This document shows, piece after piece, positions 10,004 to 21,147 of a DNA stretch of 64,000 bases. Every line of letters starts with the position of its first letter. Position 1 is the first letter of the stretch. The DNA lies in assembly GCF_000236905.1 (NCBI RefSeq), contig NC_016524.1, forward strand, positions 248,001 through 312,000, written 5' to 3'. The stretch comes from Tetrapisispora phaffii CBS 4417. Taxonomy: Eukaryota; Ascomycota; Saccharomycetes; Saccharomycetales; Saccharomycetaceae. Both the position numbers and the translations under genes were made by a program. The notes under the pieces were generated by a model. It was not told the DNA's origin, did not search any database, and saw only the letters and a list, made by a program, of their open reading frames with translations.

Positions 10004-12562
10004 ATGGATATTAGGGGTAGAAAGATGAGGAAGCCACCTGCTTGTGTGCAGTGTAGGAGACGTAAGATTGGCTGTGATCGTGTGAAACCTGTTTGTGGGA
10101 ATTGTAACAAATCGGGGAAATATGATTGTTTCTTTCCAGATGTTCCAGGTATGTATACGCCATCGGTGTCAAACTATGAGAGAAAAACGACACCAAAGGT
10201 CAGCAAGGCTCAGGTAGCGATGGATCATCATGTGAGAGAGTCATTACTTCATAAGAATGATCAGCATATGGGATTGAAAGCGCTGGAGCAGATGAGGGAC
10301 TACAACACCAGATTGCAACTGTTGAATGCTCAAAGTGGTATGTTTGAGTCAAGTGCAAATGGCAACGAGTATAGTGGGATGGGCGGTGATAATGAAAGTA
10401 ATCCGTATATCCCTGCAGGTTATGAAGATTATCAGTTGTTGATGAGTTACTACGGGACTCCAGCAGAGTTTGATTTGATGAAATCACGTTATTCCCAAGA
10501 AGAGATTCTTCTTAAAGAAATGGAATTCTTAGAAGAAAAATTGGTAGAAGTGTCAGATCTATATAAAGAAAATGAAGAATTGGATAAATTGAATGAAGAT
10601 ATTAAAAGACAGCGCAATAAAAAGAAATCAACCTCCATAACAACAAATAATGATGAACTTATTTTCAAAAAATTAAAAGAACAATCGAAAAGACAAGCAG
10701 CAAGGGTCCCTACAGATGATAGTGATATGAATACTTCAGATATAGGAGACGATGCACATAGCAACTGTAATGAAACGACAGAATTTTCAGAGGATAACGT
10801 CGATAAATTTAAAGTCATCGATCCAAATTTTATAAATAAACAAGAAATTTTTGCAATTGGTAATAATGTTTGCGTTAAATCAGGGGTCAATGATGTCCTA
10901 CCTTTGTTTGATAATAGAAATAAAGTGTTTGACAAACAATTCTTAATCTATCGTGATAGACATTTGGCCAGATTTTATAACACTTTACACAATTTAAACA
11001 AAACGCACTTCACGAAGGAATTCAAATTATGGGAAGACGTTAGATCAATGAAATCGTTTCTAGAGAAAAATGTAACAACTATAAGATTACCAGAACGTGC
11101 ATTGATGCAAGAAATGATTATCAAATATACAGAATTAGTCCAAGTGTCCGGATCCATGATCCCTGTCCTAAAATCGAAAAATGAGCTTCTATCATCCATT
11201 GAACAATTATTTTCTACAGCAACACAATTTATTTTGATGGAGCAAAGTATCGAAAATCTTTTAGCGCTATTTAATATTAATATGTGTTTATTGTTAACGT
11301 TCGAATCTCTTTCTTCCACTGTGTTGATCCCTCTGAAGGAAGAGGAATTGAAAAACTACCAAGAGTTGAAAAATTGGGTACCTACATTGAAGGCTAATAT
11401 GGAGTACATGAAAACAGAATTAGAATCCAGAAAAAATTACGAATCAATCGAAGTACTAAAAGTAATTTCATTATACAAATTTTACAGAATGATCAGTTCA
11501 AATTATAATAATATGGTTGACTATGATGAGGATATCTACTTAGCTAGAAAATTAGCGTTAAATTACGAGTCCAAAAATGCCGAAGCAATTATACTTTGGA
11601 ATTTCATCTTCAAAAACTATTGTCTCAGACATTTGTTTGGTGGTGAGACGCCAAATTTGGTTTCCGGCCCTGAGTTAAATTCGTCTATTGTTATTGATCC
11701 ATTATTAGCTAACAATATCCCTCTATTGAGCTTTCAAATGGATATTGTAGCTTACTTGCATTCGAAAGATTTCCTTATCTCTATGGAAAAACTTAAAAAA
11801 TTCAAACAAACTTATAAATTTAAATTAAATGATGCCAATAAAAGAGGCACTGATACAGCTTCTACTCTACAGAATGTTATTGACTCTACAATTTATCGTA
11901 ACAGTGTTCTACTATTGGACAATTATATGCTGATACAATACGAGTCCTTGGGTGAGGTAGATTTGTTTGAAGACATCTTAAATGAGTTTTTAAAGTTGAC
12001 TCAAGAGAGTTTATTTTACGCATTTTCTAACCTGGCTACCTTAAAGTTTGCTGGGTTTGAATTTTTATTTGCAAACTTTTCATTCAATTTATTAGATAAT
12101 ATATGCCATATGCTTTTGAGTTTGCACCAACGTACTGCTGTAGCATGCAATATCATAAATGATAGCACAGACGCAACAAAGAAAGTTTTATTACAAACTT
12201 TAATGAATACTTTAAAAGATGTGTTAAGCAAACTTATGATGTTATTAGATGATTACAAGAAAAATCTGAAGTATATCGACCAAAATATTTCCAAAATATT
12301 ATCTAAAATGAAAGTTATTATTGAATATCTTGAAAATAAAGATTCGATCAAAAACAGAGATCAAGATCAATTCATTGACGTTTTATCTCAAATTGCAGAT
12401 AACAAGCTAGAACAGATAAATACAAAAATGATCAGCATTTCAGAATCCTTGATAAAGACTGATTTCTACAGCAAGAGAGATAAATACGAAAAAGTTGATT
12501 CGATTACATTAGGCATTACACCAGGAAATTATTCAAACGTCTTCAGTGCTTTCTTCCCATAA
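10004..12562 (+). CDS. RSC3: RSC complex zinc-cluster subunit RSC3/RSC30
   Basis: 852 residues from the ATG at 10004; an upstream extension would begin at GTG. A Zn2Cys6 cluster sits at the extreme N-terminus: Cys14, 17, 24, 31, 34 and 42 (C-x2-C-x6-C-x6-C-x2-C-x7-C), preceded by the highly conserved M-D-I-R-G-R-K. A charged coiled coil follows at about 165-225, then a long helical region typical of fungal zinc-cluster regulators. It ends with I-S-E-S-L-I-K-T-D-F-Y, a feature of Rsc3. RSC3 and RSC30 are paralogous DNA-binding subunits of the RSC chromatin remodeller and recognise CGCG-type promoter elements. Overall resemblance looks closer to Rsc3 (about 885 residues), but the locus is ancestral to both. 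Confidence 0.9.
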   Translation: MDIRGRKMRKPPACVQCRRRKIGCDRVKPVCGNCNKSGKYDCFFPDVPGMYTPSVSNYERKTTPKVSKAQVAMDHHVRESLLHKNDQHMGLKALEQMRDYNTRLQLLNAQSGMFESSANGNEYSGMGGDNESNPYIPAGYEDYQLLMSYYGTPAEFDLMKSRYSQEEILLKEMEFLEEKLVEVSDLYKENEELDKLNEDIKRQRNKKKSTSITTNNDELIFKKLKEQSKRQAARVPTDDSDMNTSDIGDDAHSNCNETTEFSEDNVDKFKVIDPNFINKQEIFAIGNNVCVKSGVNDVLPLFDNRNKVFDKQFLIYRDRHLARFYNTLHNLNKTHFTKEFKLWEDVRSMKSFLEKNVTTIRLPERALMQEMIIKYTELVQVSGSMIPVLKSKNELLSSIEQLFSTATQFILMEQSIENLLALFNINMCLLLTFESLSSTVLIPLKEEELKNYQELKNWVPTLKANMEYMKTELESRKNYESIEVLKVISLYKFYRMISSNYNNMVDYDEDIYLARKLALNYESKNAEAIILWNFIFKNYCLRHLFGGETPNLVSGPELNSSIVIDPLLANNIPLLSFQMDIVAYLHSKDFLISMEKLKKFKQTYKFKLNDANKRGTDTASTLQNVIDSTIYRNSVLLLDNYMLIQYESLGEVDLFEDILNEFLKLTQESLFYAFSNLATLKFAGFEFLFANFSFNLLDNICHMLLSLHQRTAVACNIINDSTDATKKVLLQTLMNTLKDVLSKLMMLLDDYKKNLKYIDQNISKILSKMKVIIEYLENKDSIKNRDQDQFIDVLSQIADNKLEQINTKMISISESLIKTDFYSKRDKYEKVDSITLGITPGNYSNVFSAFFP

Positions 12563-13035
12563 TAAGAAAATACAGACAGTTGTATTAATTACAGATTTCC
12601 ATGACTCAGGAACAATATTAAACGATTACTATGTTACCTTTTAGTATATAAATTTACATTAATAAATAAGATAACTTTCACATATCATTGATTCTTTATA
12701 ACTCTTATAATTTTAAATTTTATATTCGAAACCATACTTCTGAGACTAAAGTGTTTTTGAAATTGTCATTTACTGGGACAATATATTAAAATAAAAACTG
12801 AAACATTTTAACTTGTTGAAAATTACCAATTAAGTGAGTGAGATTAAATGAAATTTATTTAAAGTAATTCAATGAAGACAATTAATATACTATTATATGA
12901 CTCTCACTTGCAGTTAAAGAGTGATCCTACTAGCTGAAGTGCTAAAAGTTCCACGAAAAGTTCAATTGTTTGGTGAACAGTTGATTCCAGTTCCCCAGTT
13001 CCCCAATTCCTTTAACAGAATACCTGATTCGAAAA
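12563..13035. promoter_or_regulatory. Intergenic region RSC3 / AIM24-like
   Basis: 473 AT-rich bases. A TGACTCA sequence (Gcn4/AP-1 type) lies near 12602, close to the RSC3 stop, so a promoter role is doubtful. Nothing else was recognised. Confidence 0.35.
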
Positions 13036-13836
13036 ATGTCTACTTCAAATGTATCGATGGCATACAGAGTATTCGAGAAGATACCGTTAGTGAATAAAGG
13101 GTTTTACAGAACCATAACTAACAGATCTCAACTTACTTCCGATTTTCTAATCAAGAAACAAGGTACAGGAGCTGGTCCATTTATTGACTTACCAGAATTT
13201 AGAAAATTAAATGATTCACTATTAATCAAACTCCCTGCGTTCAGCTCATTATATGGGAATATTGATAAAATCAGTATTATGAATACACATATGGATAGTA
13301 ATTTGAACAATATTATGAATAGAGAACATTGTGAAAAACTGTCAATGGAAAAATTAACTACTAATGAAATGCCAGTTAATCTAATAATGAGTGCTCCTGT
13401 ACCTTCTTCTAATATACCAATTCTAAATTTTAATGATTATAAGAAAGGTATAATAATCCCGGATATAGACAATAATTTATTATGCTTTGCTGGTGATTTA
13501 AGCATCAATAAAAAGACAAATGAGATGACCGGATTTGGGATTCTTGCTTTGAATGGCTATGGTCCAATTGAAAAACTTACTTTGGATGAAAAAGAGTCTT
13601 TACAGGTTTTATTAGGAACTGTAGTTGCATATGAGTCTGGTATTACAATTGGCAGTGTAATTATACCATCGGATTCTCAATTTCAAGTCAAAATTAAAAG
13701 GAAGTTTAATACCTTTTTGAAATCCATTAAATTGGATTGGATACTTGATAATAAGCTATTTTTCAGAAATGAGAAGTCTTTAATCAAAATGCAAGGCCCA
13801 GGAACAGTGTACTTACAAGGAAGATACTCAAATTAA
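13036..13836 (+). CDS. Putative AIM24-family mitochondrial protein, short and divergent
   Basis: 266 residues. The first ~25 are basic and hydroxylated (a possible mitochondrial presequence). A segment at about 55-80 (L-P-E-F-R-K-L then L-L-I-K-L-P-A-F-S-S-L-Y) resembles the start of the Aim24 domain. A Gly-rich block at about 173-200 (G-F-G-I-L-A-L-N-G-Y-G-P) and the C-terminal G-P-G-T-V-Y-L-Q also match the family pattern. S. cerevisiae Aim24 has about 394 residues and is an inner-membrane protein linked to MICOS, so this one is shorter. S. cerevisiae AIM24 (YJR080C) is not at this locus, so this may be a paralog or an ancestral gene lost in S. cerevisiae. Assignment is from pattern recognition only. 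Confidence 0.5.
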   Translation: MSTSNVSMAYRVFEKIPLVNKGFYRTITNRSQLTSDFLIKKQGTGAGPFIDLPEFRKLNDSLLIKLPAFSSLYGNIDKISIMNTHMDSNLNNIMNREHCEKLSMEKLTTNEMPVNLIMSAPVPSSNIPILNFNDYKKGIIIPDIDNNLLCFAGDLSINKKTNEMTGFGILALNGYGPIEKLTLDEKESLQVLLGTVVAYESGITIGSVIIPSDSQFQVKIKRKFNTFLKSIKLDWILDNKLFFRNEKSLIKMQGPGTVYLQGRYSN

Positions 13837-14033
13837 AATTATATAATAATATTCATCAATATTGTAAATAGTTTATGTAAAAAGTTCAAACATACAATTT
13901 ATAAATTAGTCACAAAAAGTCTAAACGTTTTCTATTGAATATTATACATTCAATTAAATGCTGGGTTAATAATTTACAGTTATCATTAACTAATGATCTT
14001 GCCGATGGAGGTTTCTTAGTAGAATGTGCCAAG

Positions 14034-14690
14034 CTATAGGAAATATGAGCCGGTACTATAGCCAAAGAATGCACCGATATATGACCCTATAACAACTGGA
14101 ATTGGCCAAGCTTGCCATTCTCTATCCCAATCAAGTGGTATAACAATACAACTGATCCAACCGCCCAATATTATAAAAATAAAATATTTTTTCCATGTAC
14201 CTACTTTAAAATTACAATTGAATACAGAATAAATTGCAGGATATGCCAAGAAACTAGCATGCAACGCCAATAAAAGTGTTTCCTTGCTCTTGTCTATCAA
14301 CGGTGCCCCAAACAAAATAATGCCTAACATTATAGGCAAACTCACACCAAGAGCAGCAAATACTGCAATGAAGATTAGTAATACATTGACCTTCAATCTT
14401 TTGTTACCATAAACTGTATTTCTATTAAATTGCAATATCACATATAAAATTTGTGTTGGAATTAGTCCACATAGTAACTTTAATGTATCAAATGATTCAG
14501 ATACAAATATGTAGCAGTACAATAGACCTAATAAATGGATTGGAATAGTAAAAATAGTTTTCTTCACAGATACTGGTGGATGTTCACTGTCCTTATCTTT
14601 CTTATTATGTTCATTTTGTGTTACTGTAGTGTCATCAGAAAATGTAACACTCTTTTTTTTAATAGCATTCGTCCTTTTCTTTACAGGCAT
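14034..14690 (-). CDS. GPI11: GPI anchor biosynthesis protein GPI11 (PIG-F homolog)
   Basis: 218 residues, against 219 in S. cerevisiae (YDR302W). It has a short basic, hydrophilic N-terminus to about residue 42, then five or six membrane segments (about 45-63, 65-85, 98-122, 128-150, 155-175, 185-210). Conserved features include F-G-A-P near 128-131, a mid-chain A-S-F-L-A-Y-P segment, and D-W-D-R-E-W-Q-x-W-P-I-P near the C-terminus. Gpi11 assists the ER enzymes that add phosphoethanolamine to the GPI precursor. It is transcribed in the same direction as CFT1 and lies downstream of it, as YDR301W/YDR302W do in S. cerevisiae. Confidence 0.93.
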   Translation of the reverse strand: MPVKKRTNAIKKKSVTFSDDTTVTQNEHNKKDKDSEHPPVSVKKTIFTIPIHLLGLLYCYIFVSESFDTLKLLCGLIPTQILYVILQFNRNTVYGNKRLKVNVLLIFIAVFAALGVSLPIMLGIILFGAPLIDKSKETLLLALHASFLAYPAIYSVFNCNFKVGTWKKYFIFIILGGWISCIVIPLDWDREWQAWPIPVVIGSYIGAFFGYSTGSYFL

Positions 14691-15112
14691 GCTTCTATAT
14701 ATATCAGATTTTACCTAATGAATTGCCACCAAAAATTGTTTAGCAAATTTATATACTCCGCTATTATGTTTCGTTGAGTGTTCTATTATGAACTAGCAAT
14801 AGTATTACTTACAACTAAAAATCAATTAAACTTCCTTTTTTATATCTTTCGAATTTCAAGAGTTTGAAATATTAATTTTGATATGCAAAAAATAATGTGA
14901 AGCGAGTAAGAAAGATATCGCCAAATATCAAATTTGAACACTTCTCAAGAGATGTTTGCTTGATATGAAATGTTTATACAAAATTAGATTATAAATTACA
15001 ACTAAAGTAAATTCTATGGACTGATTTTATTATTTTATTTACACGAGCTGACTCAAATAGAGTACTCTTTATGAAAAATGTGTATTAAGTAATTTAATTA
15101 ATAGTTCAGATT
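14691..15112. other. CFT1 3' region and GPI11 promoter
   Basis: 422 bases between two minus-strand genes. A TGACTCA sequence near 15050 is close to the CFT1 stop. AT-rich; nothing else was recognised. Confidence 0.4.
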
Positions 15113-18100
15113 TTACTTTTTGGTAGTTAATGATCTCAATGAAAATTCAACGTTGATAATATCTCTCCAAGCTTCAAAATGTGCATTTCTGCCTGCTTTT
15201 TGAGCAATAGATTTTCTTTTCTTAATTGATAGATTACTGTATCTTCTTATCAGGTTAAAGTCCAATAAAGGTCTTGTTACATTTGTAAGTTGATAATATT
15301 CATTTGACAATCTTTCCATTCTTGGATTCAAACCAGCAGCGTGCACTTCTGTATCAATGATTTGCTGTTGAATAACATATAATCTTCTGAAACTATCTTC
15401 AGATAAGGGTAGTATTTTAAATATGGAACCGTCCAAGTTGGCACCTATTGTTTGGAAAATAGATGAACCGTTACCTTTATTTTCTATAAATTCATCATTA
15501 GCCGGTAATAAATGCATCGATGTGTTTGTCGAATGTATATTGAAACTTGAATAATGTGCTAGACGTTGACCTGACAAAGAATTTGGTTCGTCTGGTGAAT
15601 ATTTTAAAATATGTAAAATGTCATCTGTATCGGATACTACAAAATATATTTCACCGTTTCTAACTACAAAGTCTAATGCCATAGTTTTGAACTTCGAAAC
15701 ACTTCTTCCCAGCATGATCATCCTATATGGTTCTGCATCAAACCCTACAAATTGAAAACCTTGCATAGAATCACCGACAATAAATAGATTACCAAAGGAT
15801 TTTATATCAGCTACAAAAACCGGTACGTCATGAAATGCAACAGGAACGACAGACTCATCTTCTTGGATGTCTCTCACTAGCAACTTTTGACTTTGATTTA
15901 CCATAAATCTGCCACTTATTTCACAAACATTATTAATAGTACCTTTAACCTGTTCATGGAAAACGTCTTTGAATCTATAGTTAGTATCTGGTTTACTAGG
16001 ATCTGGAACAACTTCATTAGTATTGTAAATATAAAAGGAACCTGTTGGGGGCAAATCTTCAGTGCCAACATTCGAAATACCCACAACAATTAACTCTTTT
16101 TTAAAGTTAGTTTTTGAATTTAATTGAATAATCATAGTTCTAATGTCGTTAATAATGGTGTTTGCTTCATAATCTTTTCTGTCAATAACATTCCAAGTTT
16201 TTGGATTTATTAATAAAATACCACTTTGGGTACTCATGGAGTGTGGAAGTTCTTCATTAGAGCCAACTAACCGTTCACCATCTTCACCAATTGCTGTATA
16301 TTCAATATCCTTAGCGTAAGCGACAATATACATATTAGATCCTTCATGGTATGTAATTTTAGTTAATGTCATATAATCTTCGATAGTATCGCTTAAAGTA
16401 ACCTTTAGGAGTGGTAGCTTGTTACCATAATACATATTATTCACTTCTAATGTGTAAACTCTTGCATTTTTTATATCATCAACACACATGACTGATGTTT
16501 TACCCCATGGGCACATCGAAACTAGAGGGATATTTGCAAATTTGAATATACGTGGCACAGAATCATCTTCTTTTAGCAAAATATATGGATCATTACCAGT
16601 GATGAAAATGGAAGAATAACCATTATAATTTGGTATATAATGCATTATTCTTTCGATTGAACTGACACCTTTAGCATATGCATTATCCGGTGCACCAGTT
16701 ATGGATAGGTTATTTCTAGTTACATTACGATGGAATCTACTATGCCTTCTAATGGATTTCTGATATTGATAAATTTCACCACCAAAAGTCAAAATCGTCA
16801 GATATTCTTCCTTGTTAGCCTTACCCAATTTATTGATCATGACTTGTTTAATCTGAGGATCCGGAATAACTTCAAGTGGTAATTGGTAGGTGCTTATAAA
16901 TAATGTTTCATCTAATTGATCAACACCGTTTAATTGGAAAATTCTATCGTTATGATTCCTTGGGAAAAATATAATTTGATTATCCGCAGTTACAAATGTA
17001 AATAAAAGTTCCTCCTTATCTGAATTCTTTGAATCAGTTAAAAATTCGTTGCACATATTACTTTTCAATATCACACCAGAAGTCAAGACCATTTCAGGTA
17101 AAATTTCAGGTAATTCAACTCTAAACAATTTCCTCTTTCTGTTTTCCTCTAATTCATATAATTTAATGTCACCACGAGATAATGTAATCAGAATATATGG
17201 ATCTAAAACCGAAACGTTAACTACCTCAAACTCAAAGTTCATTGTAGTTAAGCGACGGAAGTTAGTATCATATAAATATAAATGATTAGTTGTGACTTGA
17301 ACAATTCTTTTATCTTCACCGAACATTGAAACATAAACTGTAGTTGCATCTCTTCTAAATCTGCCTTCTTTATAAAGTTCAAAACCTCTTGAGGATTGGT
17401 AAATTGCACTTTTATTATTTTTGGAGTCTGTTGTAACCAAATATTTATCGTGAGATTTAAATTTTAGGTTCCATATTTGAGTAACACTAATGAACTTCAA
17501 TGCTAGTTCTATGCTAGGCTTTACACTTGGTTGAACAACAGTTAAATGCGATCCTGTACCATGACCAGATGTAGCTACAATGGAGTATTCATCTGAGTTT
17601 GGATTAGGTAAACCCTTTACGGTTTTTTCGACTGATGAAGTCTTACCGACAACTATAGACGATAACTGTCCAATATTTTTATAAGATGATAATAATTCAA
17701 TATCAAATGGTTGAATAGTTTCAATTTTTTTCAGTGTATTTTTAACATCATCAGTGCTTTCTTTTTCATGGCTATATAAATCATCTTCATCATCCTCAGC
17801 ATATATTAATGTGTTTATTTTAGTTTCTACCTTTTCTTTTTTAGAGTCTATTGCAGAGTCCAAATTATTTAATCTCAACAATAATGCATTACCAGATTGA
17901 TAACCAATATATAGATCAGTAAATTTCTTTTTAATGTCAGAGCGTAGACATGATATGCACAAAGGATTAGAATTTTCCCTTAATACGTCATTGACTATTG
18001 GTAATTTGTTTATATCAAAATTAATCAATAACCGGCCCTCTAAAGTAATATTAACTAAATAAATATTATTGTTTTCATCAAATATTAAAACATTATTTTT

Positions 18101-19186
18101 ATCATCCACGTTATTTGATTCAACCCTACTTCCTGCATTTATGAATTTAATAGGTTTGTTTAGGATTATATTTTGTTTAGATTTATCAATTACTCTTCCT
18201 TTTTTCAAAGTTTCTTTATCTTGAAATTGGTTAATAATAATTAATGATTGTAATACACCAGTATGGTCAATATATATTATCTCATTAGAACCAACTAAAG
18301 TACTACCATTGTTCAAAGGAATAATAGTATGCAATTCATAAGGTAACTCAGATACTTGACCTATGATAGTTGTTTCAATTAAATCCTGATTTAAAGAATT
18401 TTCACCATTTTCTTGTGATTTAATATTTTCTCTTTCGAGAATATTTAATGTAAGTATCATATATTGTGTAGGTAAGGTTACCAAATTCGAATTGCCAATC
18501 CATGCTAATTTTGGTTGATATAAGACAGAAAGCGTTGGCTTTGAGAAATTCGATAGAAATTGAATATCTATAATATTTTGAATTTTTGAATTTAATTCAG
18601 TCGATTTTAAAATTATACTCGAATTAGTAATTTTATTCTTTTTCTGAGATTGAGATGGAAATTTAATTGACATATTACCTCTCTTTACTGTCTTAGCACT
18701 TGATTCTTGTCCGAGATCTTCATCTTCAAATTCATCAGTTGTTGAAGAGATTGGCAAAATTGCTATATTATCATTATTAAATAATAAAACACAATTTTTA
18801 GCTTGGTCTATCCTTAACTTCGATTCTTTTGCTAACTTTAGAATGGAATTTTGTCTAAATTTATCTTCATAATAATGAAGACTTATAGTTTCCAATGAAT
18901 TGGTGAAAACATTAAAATTCACAAGAGATAATTTTGCAGTAGCCGTTAAAATAATCAAGTAATCAAGTTTTGAATCAACTTGCTTAATCAAAGCAATATC
19001 TGATACTCTTCCGTTTAATTTGAACTCGTAATTTAGATGTAATTTATTAGTTGATTTATCCACTTGGAAAATAGATAAAATGTTTGTTCTAACCGTAATC
19101 AATTCTTTATAGTCCTCACTAGTGAAATGCCCTACTAAAGAACTCGAAACAACAGTTGCATCAAGCACATCATCGTATATATTCAT
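15113..19186 (-). CDS. CFT1: Cleavage and polyadenylation factor subunit CFT1/YHH1 (CPSF160)
   Basis: 1357 residues, the same length as S. cerevisiae CFT1 (YDR301W) to within a few residues as I recall it. The protein is a chain of beta-propeller (DDB1/CPSF160-type) repeats. It has an acidic, Ser-rich insertion at about 455-480, an S-G-H-G-T-G-S-H-L block near 538-546, and a C-terminal CPSF_A-type region (about 1000-1330) containing S-K-F-K-T-M-A-L-D-F-V and F-N-L-I-R-R-Y. CFT1 is the scaffold of the CPF polymerase module in nuclear pre-mRNA 3'-end cleavage and polyadenylation. It lies divergent to PRO1 and upstream of GPI11, in the S. cerevisiae order. Confidence 0.95.
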   Translation of the reverse strand: MNIYDDVLDATVVSSSLVGHFTSEDYKELITVRTNILSIFQVDKSTNKLHLNYEFKLNGRVSDIALIKQVDSKLDYLIILTATAKLSLVNFNVFTNSLETISLHYYEDKFRQNSILKLAKESKLRIDQAKNCVLLFNNDNIAILPISSTTDEFEDEDLGQESSAKTVKRGNMSIKFPSQSQKKNKITNSSIILKSTELNSKIQNIIDIQFLSNFSKPTLSVLYQPKLAWIGNSNLVTLPTQYMILTLNILERENIKSQENGENSLNQDLIETTIIGQVSELPYELHTIIPLNNGSTLVGSNEIIYIDHTGVLQSLIIINQFQDKETLKKGRVIDKSKQNIILNKPIKFINAGSRVESNNVDDKNNVLIFDENNNIYLVNITLEGRLLINFDINKLPIVNDVLRENSNPLCISCLRSDIKKKFTDLYIGYQSGNALLLRLNNLDSAIDSKKEKVETKINTLIYAEDDEDDLYSHEKESTDDVKNTLKKIETIQPFDIELLSSYKNIGQLSSIVVGKTSSVEKTVKGLPNPNSDEYSIVATSGHGTGSHLTVVQPSVKPSIELALKFISVTQIWNLKFKSHDKYLVTTDSKNNKSAIYQSSRGFELYKEGRFRRDATTVYVSMFGEDKRIVQVTTNHLYLYDTNFRRLTTMNFEFEVVNVSVLDPYILITLSRGDIKLYELEENRKRKLFRVELPEILPEMVLTSGVILKSNMCNEFLTDSKNSDKEELLFTFVTADNQIIFFPRNHNDRIFQLNGVDQLDETLFISTYQLPLEVIPDPQIKQVMINKLGKANKEEYLTILTFGGEIYQYQKSIRRHSRFHRNVTRNNLSITGAPDNAYAKGVSSIERIMHYIPNYNGYSSIFITGNDPYILLKEDDSVPRIFKFANIPLVSMCPWGKTSVMCVDDIKNARVYTLEVNNMYYGNKLPLLKVTLSDTIEDYMTLTKITYHEGSNMYIVAYAKDIEYTAIGEDGERLVGSNEELPHSMSTQSGILLINPKTWNVIDRKDYEANTIINDIRTMIIQLNSKTNFKKELIVVGISNVGTEDLPPTGSFYIYNTNEVVPDPSKPDTNYRFKDVFHEQVKGTINNVCEISGRFMVNQSQKLLVRDIQEDESVVPVAFHDVPVFVADIKSFGNLFIVGDSMQGFQFVGFDAEPYRMIMLGRSVSKFKTMALDFVVRNGEIYFVVSDTDDILHILKYSPDEPNSLSGQRLAHYSSFNIHSTNTSMHLLPANDEFIENKGNGSSIFQTIGANLDGSIFKILPLSEDSFRRLYVIQQQIIDTEVHAAGLNPRMERLSNEYYQLTNVTRPLLDFNLIRRYSNLSIKKRKSIAQKAGRNAHFEAWRDIINVEFSLRSLTTKK

Positions 19187-19848
19187 TTTTGGATTCTAGG
19201 ACAATTGAGTTTCTATAACTTTGTCTCTTCTCTTAAGATCTTATGATCTTCTGGTGCAGTTATCGACTTTAGTGCTTGGGAAAGGTGTTATGAACCATGA
19301 AAAAGATCTGATATTTGAAATTGAAAACAGAATCGGAATTATTTCAACTACATTAAACTAATTCGAAGTTACAATTTGCATATATTTCCTCATTCAGTTA
19401 CTCTTTCACCAAATTGTTAAGATAATTAAATTAAAAATCAATTAATTTCATCAACAAAAATGTCTTGAAGCTTTTTTCTTTTTTCGAGAAGTCTTCACGA
19501 CTAAGTAAGTATCCCAATTTCCGAGATTGAAAAACTTTAAGATATAAGCAAAACTGTTAAGAATCGTAATCAGTTGATCAATTATTTATATGTTAAATAT
19601 ATTATTATACTTATTTAGATATATGAATTTTATTGTTTCTTTCAAGAGAGACAATTCTAGAGCTATTCATTGATACACTTATCGAAGGGCTTTGAGATAC
19701 AATCTGTACTATCCTCATAAAAAGTTAATTGATTTTCACTATTAATTCCTTACGTACATTTTATTTTTATCACTGAATCAGTTTAACCAATATTGATTCA
19801 TTCGTTATTTTTTATACAAACCATAAACTACACAACATCCGGTGCACC
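19187..19848. promoter_or_regulatory. Divergent promoter CFT1 / PRO1
   Basis: 662 bases. It serves both genes. AT-rich with poly(T) tracts near 19470-19490 and 19808. No certain Gcn4 site (TGACTCA) was seen, although S. cerevisiae PRO genes are amino-acid biosynthetic. Confidence 0.45.
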
Positions 19849-21147
19849 ATGACAACAAATTATACTATTGTTATTAAGATGGGTTCTTCATCGTTGGTCG
19901 ATGAGGAGACTAAAGAACCAAAATTAGCGTTGATGTCCTTACTAGTTGAAACTGTTGTGAAATTAAGAAGGGAGGGACATAGAATTGTCATTGTCTCCAG
20001 TGGCAGTATTGCAGTTGGTCTAAGAACCATGAAGATGGACAAGAAGCCAAAACATCTAGCTGGGAAGCAAGCTCTTGCTGCTGTCGGTCAAGGCAGACTA
20101 ATTGCTAGATGGGACCTGTTGTTTTCGCATTTCAACCAAAGAATAGCCCAGGTGCTGTTAACCAGAAACGACATATCTAACTGGCCTCAATATAAGAATG
20201 CGCAAAACACATTAAATGAACTATTAAATATGGATGTCATTCCAATTGTAAATGAAAACGACACTTTATCCACCAATGAGATCCAGTTCGGTGATAACGA
20301 CACATTGAGTGCGATCACGGCCGGTGCAGTGGATGCCAACTACTTATTTCTGCTAACGGACGTCGACTGCCTGTACACTGCCAACCCTAAGGAGAACCCT
20401 GATGCCAAGCCATTACTAATCATCCCAAACATTTCTGAAGGTTTGCCGGGCGTTGATACGTCTTCAGGGTCCGGGTCCAGTGTCGGAACAGGCGGTATGG
20501 AGACCAAGATAACCGCCGCCAACCTAGCCACGAACGCGGGTGTGCACACGATAATCATGAAAAGTGATAGACCTAAGAATATCTGTTCCATTGTGCATTA
20601 CATCCGAAGTCTTGATTTGAATCTGGATGAGGAGGATAAGAAAGAAAGATTCGGCGATATCGATCTACTAGACTTGCAAGTGAAGGAGCTGAAAAAACTG
20701 AAGGAGATGGGCGTTCCACTGCATACCAAGTTCATCGCCAATGATAACCAACATCATTTGAAGAATAGAGAGTTCTGGATATTGCATGGTTTGATGACGA
20801 AAGGTTCTGTTATCATAGACCAAGGCGCACACAGCGCGCTTACCCGGAAGAACAAGGCAGGACTGTTCCCAGCTGGTGTGATTGGAGTCGAGGGCACATT
20901 CCACGAGTTTGAGTGTGTCGAATTGAAGATGGGTAAGCGCTTGGCATCTGGAGAGATGGACCCGGATTTCACACCTATCGTATTCGGTAGAGCAAGATGT
21001 AACTACTCCAGCGATGAGCTGGTCAAGATCATGGGACTACAAAGCAGCGAGATCGAAGATGCATTAGGATACGTTGACAGCGAGTACGTCGCACAAAGAG
21101 ACAACATTGCATTGCCACCAAACGACACGGATAGGACAATAGAATAA
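19849..21147 (+). CDS. PRO1: Glutamate 5-kinase PRO1
   Basis: 432 residues, against 428 in S. cerevisiae (YDR300C). It phosphorylates glutamate to gamma-glutamyl phosphate, the first and feedback-controlled step of proline synthesis in the cytosol. The amino-acid kinase domain spans about 5-270 with I-K-M-G-S-S-S at the nucleotide site, V-S-S-G-S-I-A-V-G, and the substrate loop [12 protein letters not shown] domain follows at about 310-415. The second half of the gene is visibly richer in G+C than its neighbours. BFR2 (YDR299W), its next neighbour in S. cerevisiae, is absent here. Confidence 0.96.
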   Translation: MTTNYTIVIKMGSSSLVDEETKEPKLALMSLLVETVVKLRREGHRIVIVSSGSIAVGLRTMKMDKKPKHLAGKQALAAVGQGRLIARWDLLFSHFNQRIAQVLLTRNDISNWPQYKNAQNTLNELLNMDVIPIVNENDTLSTNEIQFGDNDTLSAITAGAVDANYLFLLTDVDCLYTANPKENPDAKPLLIIPNISEGLPGVDTSSGSGSSVGTGGMETKITAANLATNAGVHTIIMKSDRPKNICSIVHYIRSLDLNLDEEDKKERFGDIDLLDLQVKELKKLKEMGVPLHTKFIANDNQHHLKNREFWILHGLMTKGSVIIDQGAHSALTRKNKAGLFPAGVIGVEGTFHEFECVELKMGKRLASGEMDPDFTPIVFGRARCNYSSDELVKIMGLQSSEIEDALGYVDSEYVAQRDNIALPPNDTDRTIE

